Shown: positions 53,420-61,892, numbered from the stretch's first letter. The stretch is 64,000 bases of DNA from Bacteroidota bacterium (GCA_020832235.1 JAFIEZ010000006.1:233077-297076); one strand, 5' to 3'. Program-made: numbers and translations. Notes: generated by a model not told the origin, from the sequence alone.

Positions 53420-54364
53420 TCAGTTTCCCAGCAAAAAGCGTAACGGAATATGCAGTCGGTTACGCCAGGCCGTCTCGCTATGGTCAGCGCCGACATCATA
53501 AAAGGTCATCCAATTCTGTTCATCAAAACCGAGCCTGCGCATGAGCTCATCTATCTCTTGCTGCAACGGCGGATACAACGCGTCCAGCGTCTGGTCGCCA
53601 TAATCGAAATAGATTCGATTTCCATTCGCCAAACCCGGTAACGTCCCCTCCAGATAGCTCAAAAATGCGGCCGGAATCGGATTATTATCGATGTCAAAAA
53701 TGCCCGGCCAGTGGGTCGACAAGCATGCGGCCCCACCGAAAATATCAGGATATTGTGTGATGGCATACATAGAAATGAGTCCGCCCATACTGCTGCCCAT
53801 GATAAACGTATCGCCCCGCCCCGGTGACGTGGCAAAGCGGCCATCAATGTATGGTTTGAGTTCCTCCGTGAGAAATTTCAGGTACAAGTCTGATGTTGGC
53901 TGAAACGGTCCTTCCGTACGACCGAGCTCGTTCAACGTATTGCTCACGGTTTCTTTTTCATCTTCGGTGAGCAGGTCAAATGCCGTTTTTGGAAAGTACT
54001 CCGGATGTCGATTGATACCCCCGTTCCAGATGGCTGCCACAATAAACGGCCGCAAGTCTTCATCCGCCATCATCTGACTGGCAATACCATCCACATCCCA
54101 CGCCTGACCATTCCATGTGACCGTAGAGTCATATACCATCTGACCATCATGCATATACAGCACGGCGTAGGGAGCATCCTGAGGATAGTCCTCCGGCAAC
54201 CAGATATCAACATGCCGCGCTGGAACATGAACAGAAGGAAAATGCTCCAGCCTGATAATCTCACCGCTGGAGACATTCGGTATCGGATCTCCTGCTGGTT
54301 GTTCAGATGAACAAGCCATGGAAATGAGGACCAGCAGAACTATTGTCAAATTGTACGCTTTCAT
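53420..54364 (-). CDS. Esterase-D/enterochelin-esterase-like lipoprotein
   Basis: A 314-residue lipoprotein ('VLLVLISMACSS'). The alpha/beta hydrolase core shows 'VLYMHDGQMVYD' (oxyanion strand), nucleophile 'IMGSSMGGLISMYA' and a late His in 'GADHSETAWRNRLHIPL'. This is the 'alpha/beta hydrolase-fold' group related to putative esterases and enterochelin esterases. Substrate unknown. Cell-envelope location. Confidence 0.85.
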   Translation of the reverse strand: MKAYNLTIVLLVLISMACSSEQPAGDPIPNVSSGEIIRLEHFPSVHVPARHVDIWLPEDYPQDAPYAVLYMHDGQMVYDSTVTWNGQAWDVDGIASQMMADEDLRPFIVAAIWNGGINRHPEYFPKTAFDLLTEDEKETVSNTLNELGRTEGPFQPTSDLYLKFLTEELKPYIDGRFATSPGRGDTFIMGSSMGGLISMYAITQYPDIFGGAACLSTHWPGIFDIDNNPIPAAFLSYLEGTLPGLANGNRIYFDYGDQTLDALYPPLQQEIDELMRRLGFDEQNWMTFYDVGADHSETAWRNRLHIPLRFLLGN

Positions 54365-54461
54365 CTGTGAGAGACACTGTTTATTAATGATTTAGTATCG
54401 ACAAGTATATTTCGCAATCTGAATCTAAACTACTTCTTTCTAATCTCATTAAAAAACCTCT

Positions 54462-54610
54462 GACACCCTTCGTTTTGGCGATTTGAAAAAGAAAATCAAA
54501 GAGAAAATGCTGTCCATGAGTTAAAAACATCTGGAGCGGGATGGATTTTTAGTCAGGACGGTTTTTCCTGTAGTGCCGCTTAGGGTCGAATACCACCTGA
54601 CCGATTAGGA
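54462..54610 (+). pseudogene. Partial duplicate of the HxlR regulator gene
   Basis: This 149-bp stretch closely matches 56794-56950 inside the intact HxlR gene, starting GACACCCTTCGTTTTGGCGA and ending at CCTGA(C)CGAT(T)AGG. It has ~8 bp deleted in the middle and a few substitutions, and a stop appears soon after the deletion. No start codon region is present. It abuts the 3' end of hepT. Confidence 0.85.
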
Positions 54611-54961
54611 TTGTCTGCCATGAAACTCAGCGAGTACCTTTTGAAGCCACGCAATTAATTCGTCAAGGTAGGATTCTATGATAGACCAGACAATTTCGTA
54701 GTCGATACCAAAGTATTCGTGAACAATTCTATTTCTGAACCCCCTGATTCTATTCCATTCGATTTCAGGATAACGTTCTCTTGTAACTGAATCAAAACGA
54801 TTGCCTGCTTCGCCAATGATTTCAAAATTACGGACAACAGCATCCATAGTCTTATCGTCCGACACAAAAGCCTCGAAATCCATACCTTTTGTGTATCGTT
54901 TTATCTTTTGAGCGGCCTCGAGCATGTCTTCAAAAAGTAGTATGTCGTCGCGCTTAGACAT
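54605..54961 (-). CDS. hepT: HepT-like toxin (DUF86)
   Basis: A 118-residue all-helical HEPN protein. 'RNRIVHEYFG' is the Rx4HxY motif of HepT toxins. In MntA-HepT systems this HEPN toxin is held inactive by AMP groups that MntA adds to a tyrosine. It overlaps mntA by 8 bp, in the usual antitoxin-first arrangement. It is intact and full-length, ending against the HxlR pseudogene copy. Confidence 0.88.
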   Translation of the reverse strand: MSKRDDILLFEDMLEAAQKIKRYTKGMDFEAFVSDDKTMDAVVRNFEIIGEAGNRFDSVTRERYPEIEWNRIRGFRNRIVHEYFGIDYEIVWSIIESYLDELIAWLQKVLAEFHGRQS

Positions 54962-55244
54962 AAATCAAATCCCGGTCTATTGCTTCACGATATTTATCTT
55001 TTAATCCGTTCTTCGAGACAAGATCAACCTTGATGCCAACAATTTTTTCGAGTTCATCAGCAAGATCAATAAATCGGATTCCTATCGTACCATTAAACTC
55101 AACAAGCACATCCAGGTCGCTAAGCTCGTTGTTTTCCTGCCTTGAAAAAGAACCAAATATTGCAATCGACTTTAATGGGTAATCATTAAACAAATGGTTC
55201 TTATGATTGCGTAGTGCAGCATGTATGTCGTTTAAGGATCGCAT
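54954..55244 (-). CDS. mntA: MntA-like nucleotidyltransferase antitoxin
   Basis: A 96-residue minimal nucleotidyltransferase. 'GSFSRQENNELSDLDVLV' is an exact GSx10DxD motif. It AMPylates the HepT toxin to neutralise it. Translationally coupled to hepT by an 8-bp overlap. Confidence 0.9.
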   Translation of the reverse strand: MRSLNDIHAALRNHKNHLFNDYPLKSIAIFGSFSRQENNELSDLDVLVEFNGTIGIRFIDLADELEKIVGIKVDLVSKNGLKDKYREAIDRDLIYV

Positions 55245-55404
55245 ATTGTAAAAGATAATGTATTACTCATCAACTTAACGAAATGAAAATCACAAACATA
55301 TATGGGTTTTATCATCAAAATCCGAAATCGAACACAGATGCTCCGCATTTCGAATCAGACGATTAAATAAAACGTGTAATCTTAGTTAGTTCAGGTTAAA
55401 GAAT

Positions 55405-55579
55405 TTACCCAGCAAATGGATTCTTTATGACATATTCCGGATTTTATGTCCATGCTGTAGGTCCTCCGAGTAGAGTACTGCGCAACCAGAGCTTAGTGCG
55501 CTCGCGATAATCAGGCTGTCATAATAGGAGTAGCCGTAACGATGATGTTGGTGTCAATAAAATATCGGGGGGCCTTCAT
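55405..55579 (-). pseudogene. VapC-like PIN toxin with centre deleted and frameshifts
   Basis: The frame starts 5 bp after the antitoxin stop: 'MKAPRYFIDTNIIV' (first catalytic Asp). The sequence then continues in another frame as 'YGYSYYDSLIIASALSSGCA' and 'VLYSEDLQHGHKI', the C-terminal third of a VapC toxin, and after a further shift ends 'KNPFAG'. About 70-80 central residues are missing. The same deletion join is seen in a second copy at 57103. Confidence 0.82.
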
Positions 55580-55584
55580 ACAGA

Positions 55585-55812
55585 TTACCGACGCTCATTC
55601 ATTTCATCACGGGTGAACGTTTGACCAGAATCCACGTAATCCATTGTCTTCATCAGGGACAAAAACGTTGATTTTTTTGATGTCTCGGCAATATAGCGCT
55701 CCATCCACTCATTTACGCGGTTGTTAAGTGTCGTAGATTCACTGCGTGCCTTCTCACGAGCGCGTTCAATGAGCCGTTCATCAGCGGTAAAAGTGACATT
55801 CTTTGATTTCAT
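55585..55812 (-). CDS. VapB-like antitoxin
   Basis: A 75-residue protein. 'NVTFTADERLIERAREKARS' with 'STTLNNRVNEWMERY' is the ribbon-helix-helix type found before PIN toxins. The C-terminal tail 'TFTRDEMNERR' would contact the toxin. The partner toxin downstream is a remnant, so this is another orphan antitoxin with its own operator-like inverted repeat. Confidence 0.8.
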   Translation of the reverse strand: MKSKNVTFTADERLIERAREKARSESTTLNNRVNEWMERYIAETSKKSTFLSLMKTMDYVDSGQTFTRDEMNERR

Positions 55813-55820
55813 ATCGGAAA

Positions 55821-55839
55821 TTACACGAAACCCGTGTAA
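55821..55839. promoter_or_regulatory. Operator-like inverted repeat of the VapB gene
   Basis: TTACACG-aaacc-CGTGTAA, perfect 7-bp arms, located 9-27 bp upstream of the antitoxin start. Position and form suit autoregulation by the antitoxin. Confidence 0.55.
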
Positions 55840-55908
55840 AAATGAAGCACTTAATCAACCACATTACCCATCCAAAACCGGATTTTACGCTTTATTGCCG
55901 TACTGGAA

Positions 55909-56526
55909 TTACTTATTCCTCATTCCATTAAATAGCGTTCTGATAACTTTGAAGCTTTTCCATTCCCTTACCCTGAATGCAGCGTCCAGCTCCGTATGAA
56001 AAACGTGATTGGTATAGTTGCTGATTGTTTTGATGGATATGGCAAGAATAATATCCAGAATGTGTTTTTCACTATAGCCATTTTCGAAAAACTGCTGCAC
56101 ATCTTCTTCATCAGGATTCCCTCGCTTGTTTACCATAATAGCGGTAAACGCAGCCAAGCTTTTCAATTTGGGATCATCGATTTCTGTTCCGTTACGTATC
56201 GCATCGGTTACATTTGGAGGCACCTTCGACACCATATCTGCCACGAGACTATGGGCGGCCATGCAGTAACTGCAATTGTTCTCAACACTGATGGTTAGGA
56301 AAACCACCTCATGTTCCGAAGGACTAAAACTGCTGTTTTGCCGAAATTCATTATAGCCGGCCATGTAGCTTTTCAGCAGAATCGGACTATTCGCCATGGC
56401 TTTATACATATTGGGAATCATCCTGTACTCCTTCTTGGCAGCATTCAGTAATTTCTTTTGTGTCTCGGTCGAGTGTTCAAGCTGCACGAGTGGCATCTGC
56501 ATTTTGTACATCAATTCAGTATTCAT
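55909..56526 (-). CDS. AhpD-like carboxymuconolactone decarboxylase family protein
   Basis: A 205-residue helical protein. 'VENNCSYCMAAHS' is the redox CxxC motif of AhpD-like alkylhydroperoxidases, followed by the conserved His. The C-terminus is longer than in minimal AhpD. Expected role is peroxide or electrophile reduction. It is divergent from the HxlR regulator, the common arrangement in which that regulator controls the enzyme. Confidence 0.85.
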   Translation of the reverse strand: MNTELMYKMQMPLVQLEHSTETQKKLLNAAKKEYRMIPNMYKAMANSPILLKSYMAGYNEFRQNSSFSPSEHEVVFLTISVENNCSYCMAAHSLVADMVSKVPPNVTDAIRNGTEIDDPKLKSLAAFTAIMVNKRGNPDEEDVQQFFENGYSEKHILDIILAISIKTISNYTNHVFHTELDAAFRVREWKSFKVIRTLFNGMRNK

Positions 56527-56564
56527 GGTATTCGCTTAATTGATTCATGTTATCTTTTGCATAG

Positions 56565-56578
56565 CTAATATATATTAG
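56565..56578. promoter_or_regulatory. Palindrome between AhpD-like and HxlR genes
   Basis: CTAATATATATTAG is a perfect 14-bp palindrome in the 81-bp divergent spacer, 30 bp before the HxlR start. It is a good operator candidate for the HxlR protein. Confidence 0.5.
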
Positions 56579-56607
56579 ATACCAACTATAAAAAATAAGT
56601 TACAGCC

Positions 56608-57051
56608 ATGAAACAAAGTAACCGGGATGAAACTGTTGTTGGCGGACATGCAGTTACGGACAAAAAAAAGATGGAAAAAATTTTCGCCCGTATTGATTTG
56701 GAGAACCCTCCCCCCATTTGTCCTATCCGAGACGTATTGGCCAAAGCCTTAGATAAGTGGTCAATGCTGATAATTTTGATGTTGGGCTACAACGACACCC
56801 TTCGTTTTGGCGATTTGAAAAAGAAAATCAAGGGAATATCACCGAAGATGCTCTCCATCAGTTTAAAACATCTGGAGCAGGATGGATTTTTAGTCAGAAC
56901 GGTTTTTCCTGAAGTGCCGCTTAGGGTCGAATACCACCTGACTGATCAGGGGAAGAGTTTTTGCAATAAAATATTGGACTTGTCGGAATGGATAAATGAT
57001 CACTTCCCGGAAATCGTGAAGAGAAGGTATAAAGTGGATGAGATTATGTAA
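56608..57051 (+). CDS. HxlR-family transcriptional regulator
   Basis: A 147-residue winged-helix protein. 'CPIRDVLAKALDKWSMLIIL' with 'LRFGDLKKKIKGISPKMLSI' and 'LEQDGFLVRTVFPEVPLRVE' and 'YHLTDQG' are the HxlR blocks. The N-terminal Cys before the helix is the redox-sensing position in several homologues. It probably regulates the divergent AhpD-like gene. An internal piece of this gene is duplicated at 54462. Confidence 0.9.
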   Translation: MKQSNRDETVVGGHAVTDKKKMEKIFARIDLENPPPICPIRDVLAKALDKWSMLIILMLGYNDTLRFGDLKKKIKGISPKMLSISLKHLEQDGFLVRTVFPEVPLRVEYHLTDQGKSFCNKILDLSEWINDHFPEIVKRRYKVDEIM

Positions 57052-57102
57052 TGGAGAATCACATCCAGCTAAAAACTAATGCTTAAACTCTATGGTGATA
57101 AT

Positions 57103-57197
57103 TTATGCGTGTGCGCGGAGATAGATAATGATGCTGTCATAATAGGAGTAGCCGTAAACAATGATGGTGGTGTCAATAAAGTAACGGGGGGCTTCAT
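57103..57197 (-). pseudogene. Second VapC remnant with the same internal deletion
   Basis: In one frame the minus strand reads 'EAPRYFIDTTIIVYGYSYYD' then 'SIIIYL', joining the N-terminal PIN motif directly to the C-terminal block at the same point as the copy at 55405. One base is lost after the former ATG. DNA over ~85 bp is roughly 85% identical to the first copy. Similarity stops near 57127. Confidence 0.8.
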
Positions 57198-57212
57198 ACA
57201 GACTACCGACGC

Positions 57213-57614
57213 TTAATTAAACTGATTCGCTGCATCAATTTCATACGCCTCGTACAGATATGTCATCAGCATCTCCGGGTCTATTTCATCCACCGAATGA
57301 AACGTTTTTGAGTATATCTGCTTTCTTTTACCCTTTTCCAGGTAGTTGGAGGTATCCGTAAGCAAATGCCCGCGGCAAAATCCCAGCGATACCCCCGAGG
57401 TTACACCGCCCCATGGAACCGATGCCGGCCAAATGTAGCAAATCCGGGATTTCCGGTAATAAAACGGAACATTGTAAGAGAGCTTCTCAACACACTCGGG
57501 CAATGACTGCATGATGATGGACTGCAATGCTTCAACGATCTCGCGCTCATGTTCAGGGAGATAATCGAGAAACGCGCCAACGGACTTGAATCGGGTGTGC
57601 TGAAATTTAGGCAT
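57213..57614 (-). CDS. DUF1801 (YdhG-like) protein
   Basis: A 133-residue single-domain protein. 'VGAFLDYLPEHEREIVEALQ' and 'ECVEKLSYNVPFYY' with 'VSLGFCRGHLL' match DUF1801, a fold related to CyaY/YjbR-like proteins. Function unknown. No partner gene. Confidence 0.75.
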   Translation of the reverse strand: MPKFQHTRFKSVGAFLDYLPEHEREIVEALQSIIMQSLPECVEKLSYNVPFYYRKSRICYIWPASVPWGGVTSGVSLGFCRGHLLTDTSNYLEKGKRKQIYSKTFHSVDEIDPEMLMTYLYEAYEIDAANQFN

Positions 57615-57751
57615 TCCGTGTAGAGTGTTGGCTTATGGAGCTTAGGTATTTATTTAAGGAGTTCGGCATGGAGCATTAAGTTGCTAAAATTTAGTTATTT
57701 ACCTAAAGGTGTCAACTTATCGGTTTACATTTCGGCAACTAAGGCAATCCT

Positions 57752-57915
57752 TTAAGGAAACCGGCTTATGGGCTTAAAGTGATGAAATTCCATGGTCTGC
57801 TCATCAATCACCCGGAATGCTGTCTGCGCAGCCTCCAGCTTCATAATTTCCTCAGCGGCAGCTTGAGCATCCTCCATCGACTCCCAAAACACCAGATCCA
57901 TCCATTTACCTTCCC
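57752..57915 (-). pseudogene. C-terminal fragment of an antibiotic-biosynthesis-monooxygenase-like gene
   Basis: Residues 'NGEGKWMDLVFWESMEDAQA' followed by 'AAEEIMKLEAAQTAFRVID' and 'MEFHHFKPI' match the C-terminal half of small ABM-like proteins. The N-terminal half is absent; upstream bases belong to an HTH gene in another frame. The ORF-track TTG start at 57958 is an artefact. Confidence 0.55.
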
Positions 57916-58022
57916 CATTTTGAGCTAATGCTGAACCGATCGGCAATTTCCTGAGCAACTACAATCCTTTTGGATTGCAATTGCGTTAATATGGCGATAA
58001 GTCTGCTTAGTCGTTTTGTCAT
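57906..58022 (-). pseudogene. N-terminal fragment of a YafY/DeoR-type regulator
   Basis: 'MTKRLSRLIAILTQLQSKRI' with 'VVAQEIADRFSIS' is the start of an HTH-WYL (YafY) regulator. It breaks off inside the recognition helix and runs into the ABM fragment, stopping after 38 residues. A deletion joining two unrelated genes is inferred. Too short for the ORF track. Confidence 0.65.
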
Positions 58023-58507
58023 GGGTTTTTCAGTGCCTCAATACTCTGCTTCACCGCCACCGCGTTCGGGGTAGGACTATACTCAAAATACCGGTTAAAT
58101 TTCGAGCTGTCGAAGTAGTAATCGCGGTCGAACTGGTAGTTCATCTCGGCCAACTCCTTCATCACAGGCACAAAAAATCCGATAGCCTTAATCATCCAAC
58201 CCGGCAAAACGGTGTACCCGTTATCGGTCTGCATTTCCTTGGCAAACAGGTTAATCCAGTCCTCACCCGTAATTTTTGCCGGATCCACAGGCAGGTTCCA
58301 GATCTGACGATATGCTTCGGGTGTGTTACCGAGCATCGCGGTGCCCTTGGCAAGATCCGGAACATAGCCCATCGTGTGATTCACCTTCTTGGGATTTCGG
58401 CTCACCAATCGAATGTCGGTAGTATAGGCTGCAAGAGCCTTTGTAAGTTCAATTCCGATGGCGCCGCCGGCGCCCAGTACGGTTTGGGTTCGATGTTCGC
58501 GTTGCAT
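58019..58507 (-). pseudogene. NAD-dependent epimerase/SDR with in-frame internal deletion
   Basis: The first ~40 residues carry the cofactor loop 'VLGAGGAIGIELTKAL' and 'IRLVSRNPKKV'. The frame then jumps directly to 'TMGYVPDLAKGTAMLGNTPE', the C-terminal part of the same family of ~310-330 residue SDR proteins. Roughly 150 residues, including the YxxxK active site, are missing while the frame is kept. A stable folded product is unlikely. The 3' end touches the HTH fragment. Confidence 0.7.
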
Positions 58508-58708
58508 GATAGTTTCGCGGCAAAATTAGGATTAAAGATGCACAACCTCGATCGATTCTACGGATGGGCTCGTGTTTTGGAGACACACGCTGAAGCGATT
58601 TTTGCATTATACGTAACGAGGGCGAAAAAAGCTTCAAGCAAACCCGCCGCAGAAACGTGACCGATAGCACGAAACGGCTGAAATCACAAAACATCCACGC
58701 ACTACTTC

Positions 58709-59172
58709 TTACTGAGCAAGCCAGATTTTAATTTTTTGCTGTATTTCGGGGTAGTGTCCTTCGTCGGGCATATGTTTACAGTTTTGGATAACATAAGCCT
58801 CCTTGAAATGCTTAAACAATGATTTTGCTCTGTCTATAGCCTGCAAACCCGGGAAAAAAACATCATCATCTGCAACAATCATATAGGTTGGATTATCAAA
58901 ATCACGCACATCGTTTTCTTTGAGTAAAGCGGGTCTTCTGTAATCCATGTTCAATCCCAAAAGGAGTGCTTTTTGCAATCGCAGCATGAACTCATCCCCG
59001 TCGGGTACAAAGGCTTTGGAGAATTTTAGCAAGTCTGTGTCTTTCTTGGTGATAAGGAACCTGACCAAAGGAAAATTCAAGCGAATCATTGATTCCATAA
59101 ACTTCCCGTTTACAATGCCACCGGGAACAACAAAAACACATTTGCTTACCAGATCAGGTCTGTGGGTAATTA
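58709..59172 (-). pseudogene. C-terminal fragment of an alpha/beta hydrolase
   Basis: The frame extends upstream of the ORF-track start: 'LITHRPDLVSKCVFVVPGGI', then 'FDNPTYMIVADDDVFFPG' (catalytic Asp region) and 'NCKHMPDEGHY' (catalytic His). A stop lies immediately before 'LITHRPD', at the junction with hipA. The nucleophile-containing N-terminal half is missing. Confidence 0.7.
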
Positions 59173-59173
59173 G

Positions 59174-60442
59174 CTAAGGCAGAAATGCCGACGACATTTT
59201 TTCGATTTCTCTTCTGTCTATACGTAATTTTTCAGCCTCCGTTTTCCAGTCCTTTACAACCTGTTCAATCTCCGCGGCGATCTGAATGGCTTTGGTTTGG
59301 GATAACCTGAATAAAGGTGCAACGCTGAGCGCTATGTCCTTTTGCAGCCTGTTATCCTGCTCATCAATATTCAGAGAAAGCCCGTAGCCATTAGGATTTG
59401 GATTAATGTCGTAAGCCGGACTCAAGATCAACCCTTTCTTCGTAAGAATAAACCCGTGATTTCTTAAATGATCATCGGTATTGGATACACAAATACTGAA
59501 CAAAATCCGTCTCCACAGCTGCTCTAAATCATACGTGATGTTAGCACCTCGGGCTTGCAGCAGTTCAACCAGTTCAAGATAGCTAACCCCGGCCTGAGCG
59601 TCAGCTCCATCCTGATAACCAAGAAGAGTCATCGCAGAGAAAAAATGATAACGATTTCCGTTCTCATCTCTGTCAAAACGCTTTGTAAGAAATGTAGTCT
59701 GATTGGAGTAAAACATTGCAGCTCTTGATATTGCCATATCGACCCTGCATTTTAAAGCAAGTTTATAAATCAAATACTCCCATGCCCCGACATCAAACAC
59801 ATCATGTTTACTGGGAAATTTGGCAATCCAAAGATCACCATCTTCAGATAAGACGCTTGCCTTTGGTCTGGCTCCACCCAGAGATGAACCCGGTGCGATT
59901 AAAAGGGATAGCCTCTTCAAATATGCTTCGTCATCCGGTGATTTGTCTTCTTCAAACTCATTCGCAGCGTGCTCTAATTCTCTGAGTGATGTCATTGGAG
60001 GTGTTGAGTGTGCCGAATCATTATCTAAAAAGGGTCCGTCACGATCTGTTTTAAATCGCAATGCACCCATTCTCGATTCGTCAAAGACACCGAGTAGGTA
60101 ATCCGATTCCACCAGCCTTCGTCTTGGTCTGTCTTCTAACCGGGCTTTAACAGCTTCACGCCTGTCCATTAGTACTCGTCCCCATCGGTCGGGTGAGGAG
60201 TCCAGAAAAATCCCAAAGTTTCGTTCCTCTTCGTTCAGGTATTGCGGGCCTTTGTATAGCTTCAGATTGGGGTCTATTTCAAACGCTGATTCAGATTCTA
60301 AAAAATCGATGCTGTACTCAAAAGCAAAGATCTCATTTCCTCTGACAATGGCAGCACTTAAGGTCCCCATCAATACCGGTTCCTGCAAATGGGATGGATG
60401 AGAGTAGACCAGTATTTCTTTTCTTTGCTGATTCGTCGCCAT
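59174..60442 (-). CDS. hipA: HipA-family serine/threonine kinase toxin
   Basis: A 422-residue HipA-like kinase. 'GSSLGGARPKASVL' is the nucleotide loop, 'NTDDHLRNHGFI' the catalytic loop and 'LSPAYDINPN' the metal-binding motif. HipA-type toxins phosphorylate aminoacyl-tRNA synthetases or other targets and slow growth. It overlaps hipB by one base. The gene is complete and lies directly against a truncated hydrolase, suggesting the module replaced or inserted into that gene. Confidence 0.9.
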   Translation of the reverse strand: MATNQQRKEILVYSHPSHLQEPVLMGTLSAAIVRGNEIFAFEYSIDFLESESAFEIDPNLKLYKGPQYLNEEERNFGIFLDSSPDRWGRVLMDRREAVKARLEDRPRRRLVESDYLLGVFDESRMGALRFKTDRDGPFLDNDSAHSTPPMTSLRELEHAANEFEEDKSPDDEAYLKRLSLLIAPGSSLGGARPKASVLSEDGDLWIAKFPSKHDVFDVGAWEYLIYKLALKCRVDMAISRAAMFYSNQTTFLTKRFDRDENGNRYHFFSAMTLLGYQDGADAQAGVSYLELVELLQARGANITYDLEQLWRRILFSICVSNTDDHLRNHGFILTKKGLILSPAYDINPNPNGYGLSLNIDEQDNRLQKDIALSVAPLFRLSQTKAIQIAAEIEQVVKDWKTEAEKLRIDRREIEKMSSAFLP

Positions 60443-60762
60443 CAGGAATCACCTTTTTTCGGTGCTCTTTTTTTAGAGATTAGCCCTGCATCCTGAATTT
60501 TTCTGCCTAATTCATCATCTGAGGCCAGTTTCAAGATGTCCTGGTTAAGTCCCAAAGCAATAAGAACCTGAAAATAGTTGCCAATCGCTACACCAGGGTC
60601 TCCTTTTTCTATCCGCCAAAGTGTTGATGTGCCAATATTCGCTCGCTCAGAGACTTGTTCAGCGCTCAGCTTTCTTCGCAGACGAGCCAATTTGAACTGT
60701 TCTCCAACTTGCTGAAGCATTCGTTCCTGGCGGGGAAGCAATAGGGGGCGTTTTTTATTCAT
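60442..60762 (-). CDS. hipB: HipB-like XRE antitoxin
   Basis: A 106-residue protein. 'LARLRRKLSAEQVSERANIG' with 'TSTLWRIEKGDPGVAI' is the Cro/C1-type HTH. The C-terminal 'LGRKIQDAGLISKKR' is the tail typical of antitoxins for the HipA family found in Bacteroidota. It represses its own operon through the adjacent palindrome. Confidence 0.88.
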   Translation of the reverse strand: MNKKRPLLLPRQERMLQQVGEQFKLARLRRKLSAEQVSERANIGTSTLWRIEKGDPGVAIGNYFQVLIALGLNQDILKLASDDELGRKIQDAGLISKKRAPKKGDS

Positions 60763-60765
60763 AGT

Positions 60766-60781
60766 ATTTCAAATTTGAAAT
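60766..60781. promoter_or_regulatory. HipB operator palindrome
   Basis: ATTTCAAATTTGAAAT is a perfect 16-bp palindrome starting 4 bp upstream of the hipB ATG, with a further GAAATA and TGAAAT downstream that may be half-sites. Confidence 0.65.
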
Positions 60782-61093
60782 GAAATATACCATTTACATG
60801 CCATATATGAAATGTTATAATAGCACCATCAATACCCTTTGTCAAACAAAAGTGGATTACATCTCAAAGGCATACAGGCCAAGTACCACAATGGTAAGTA
60901 GCACAAACAACAGATGTACATGAAACAAACCCGAACGAGATACAGAATAGCATATCAAACCCGAACGAGCATCGCTCTATCCTTTGGGCCTTTTCGCTGT
61001 GATAAAACGACTTGCATTCAAGTAAACGCTACAAAATTTGACAGGTAATTATGCCAGTGCCTGGCTTGAGTGCATCACCTACCCGATAAAATA
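60782..61093. other. Intergenic region with a short direct repeat
   Basis: No gene recognised. AAACCCGAACGAG occurs at 60927 and 60957 (30 bp apart). Nothing else is ordered. Confidence 0.35.
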
Positions 61094-61125
61094 ATGGCCG
61101 GTAAGGTATTTCACTTACAGGCCAT
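61094..61125 (-). terminator. Terminator of the PEGA lipoprotein gene
   Basis: On the minus strand ATGGCC-t-GTAAG and CTTAC-c-GGCCAT form a stem with one internal mismatch and an 8-nt loop, followed by TATTTTAT. It lies ~40 bp after the stop of the gene at 61164. Confidence 0.5.
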
Positions 61126-61163
61126 GTAGCATTTCCTTCAGAGAAAAGGGGGATCAGTTTTGT

Positions 61164-61667
61164 TTAGTTGCTACTCTTAGCACTAAACTCGCTAATTTTC
61201 GCCCACTCGTCACTGGTAAACATAACAACAAAAATGTCGCTTTCATCGCCATCCAGGTCTGCTGGAACTAAGTTCATACTTTGCAGTGCAGACATATTAG
61301 CTTCCAGATCGGCCGGAGTTAATGTGTAGGCTGCACCAGTGGCAACATCTACAATTATACCTATGATGCCCCAGGAGAAAATATTACCAACAACTGCTGT
61401 AGCAATATCAAATTTTCGATCGACATTGAACCTTACCGATTCATAGCCATCTCTTGAAAACTCTATTTGATGAGTTTGATTTCGTTTCAATGAGAGCGTT
61501 TGCGGCGTTAGTCCAGAGTTTACTCCATTAACAGAAATGGTTGCCCCAGCAGGCGATGAGTTAACCCTAACATCGGCTTCTGAGCCTTTGAATATAGTAG
61601 CGCACCCTGATATAAAAACAGCGAGAAAAAGAATTCCCACCAGTTTTGTATAGCTTCTTGATTTCAT
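61164..61667 (-). CDS. PEGA-domain lipoprotein
   Basis: A 167-residue lipoprotein (lipobox 'FLAVFISGC'). Residues ~32-85 form a PEGA domain ('DVRVNSSPAGATISVNGVNS', 'GLTPQTLSLKRNQTHQI'). A hydrophobic glycine-rich segment ('VVGNIFSWGIIGIIVDVATG') follows, then a variable tail. Similar proteins are common surface or envelope lipoproteins of unknown role. Confidence 0.82.
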   Translation of the reverse strand: MKSRSYTKLVGILFLAVFISGCATIFKGSEADVRVNSSPAGATISVNGVNSGLTPQTLSLKRNQTHQIEFSRDGYESVRFNVDRKFDIATAVVGNIFSWGIIGIIVDVATGAAYTLTPADLEANMSALQSMNLVPADLDGDESDIFVVMFTSDEWAKISEFSAKSSN

Positions 61668-61892
61668 TTGATTTTTCCTTGATTAGTTATTCCTAGTGAT
61701 CACACATAGTATTGATGTATTGACGAGTATTCATTAATCCCAGTAAATTATTGTTTTAAAATAACTTATATGGTAAATGAACACGTGCCATTATAGTGTA
61801 AAAAATAGCTAAATCAAAAAAATAATTGACATAGCACAGATGCCCCCGACGATAGATGAAAATCGCATCATGACGACAAAATTAAACCTTTT

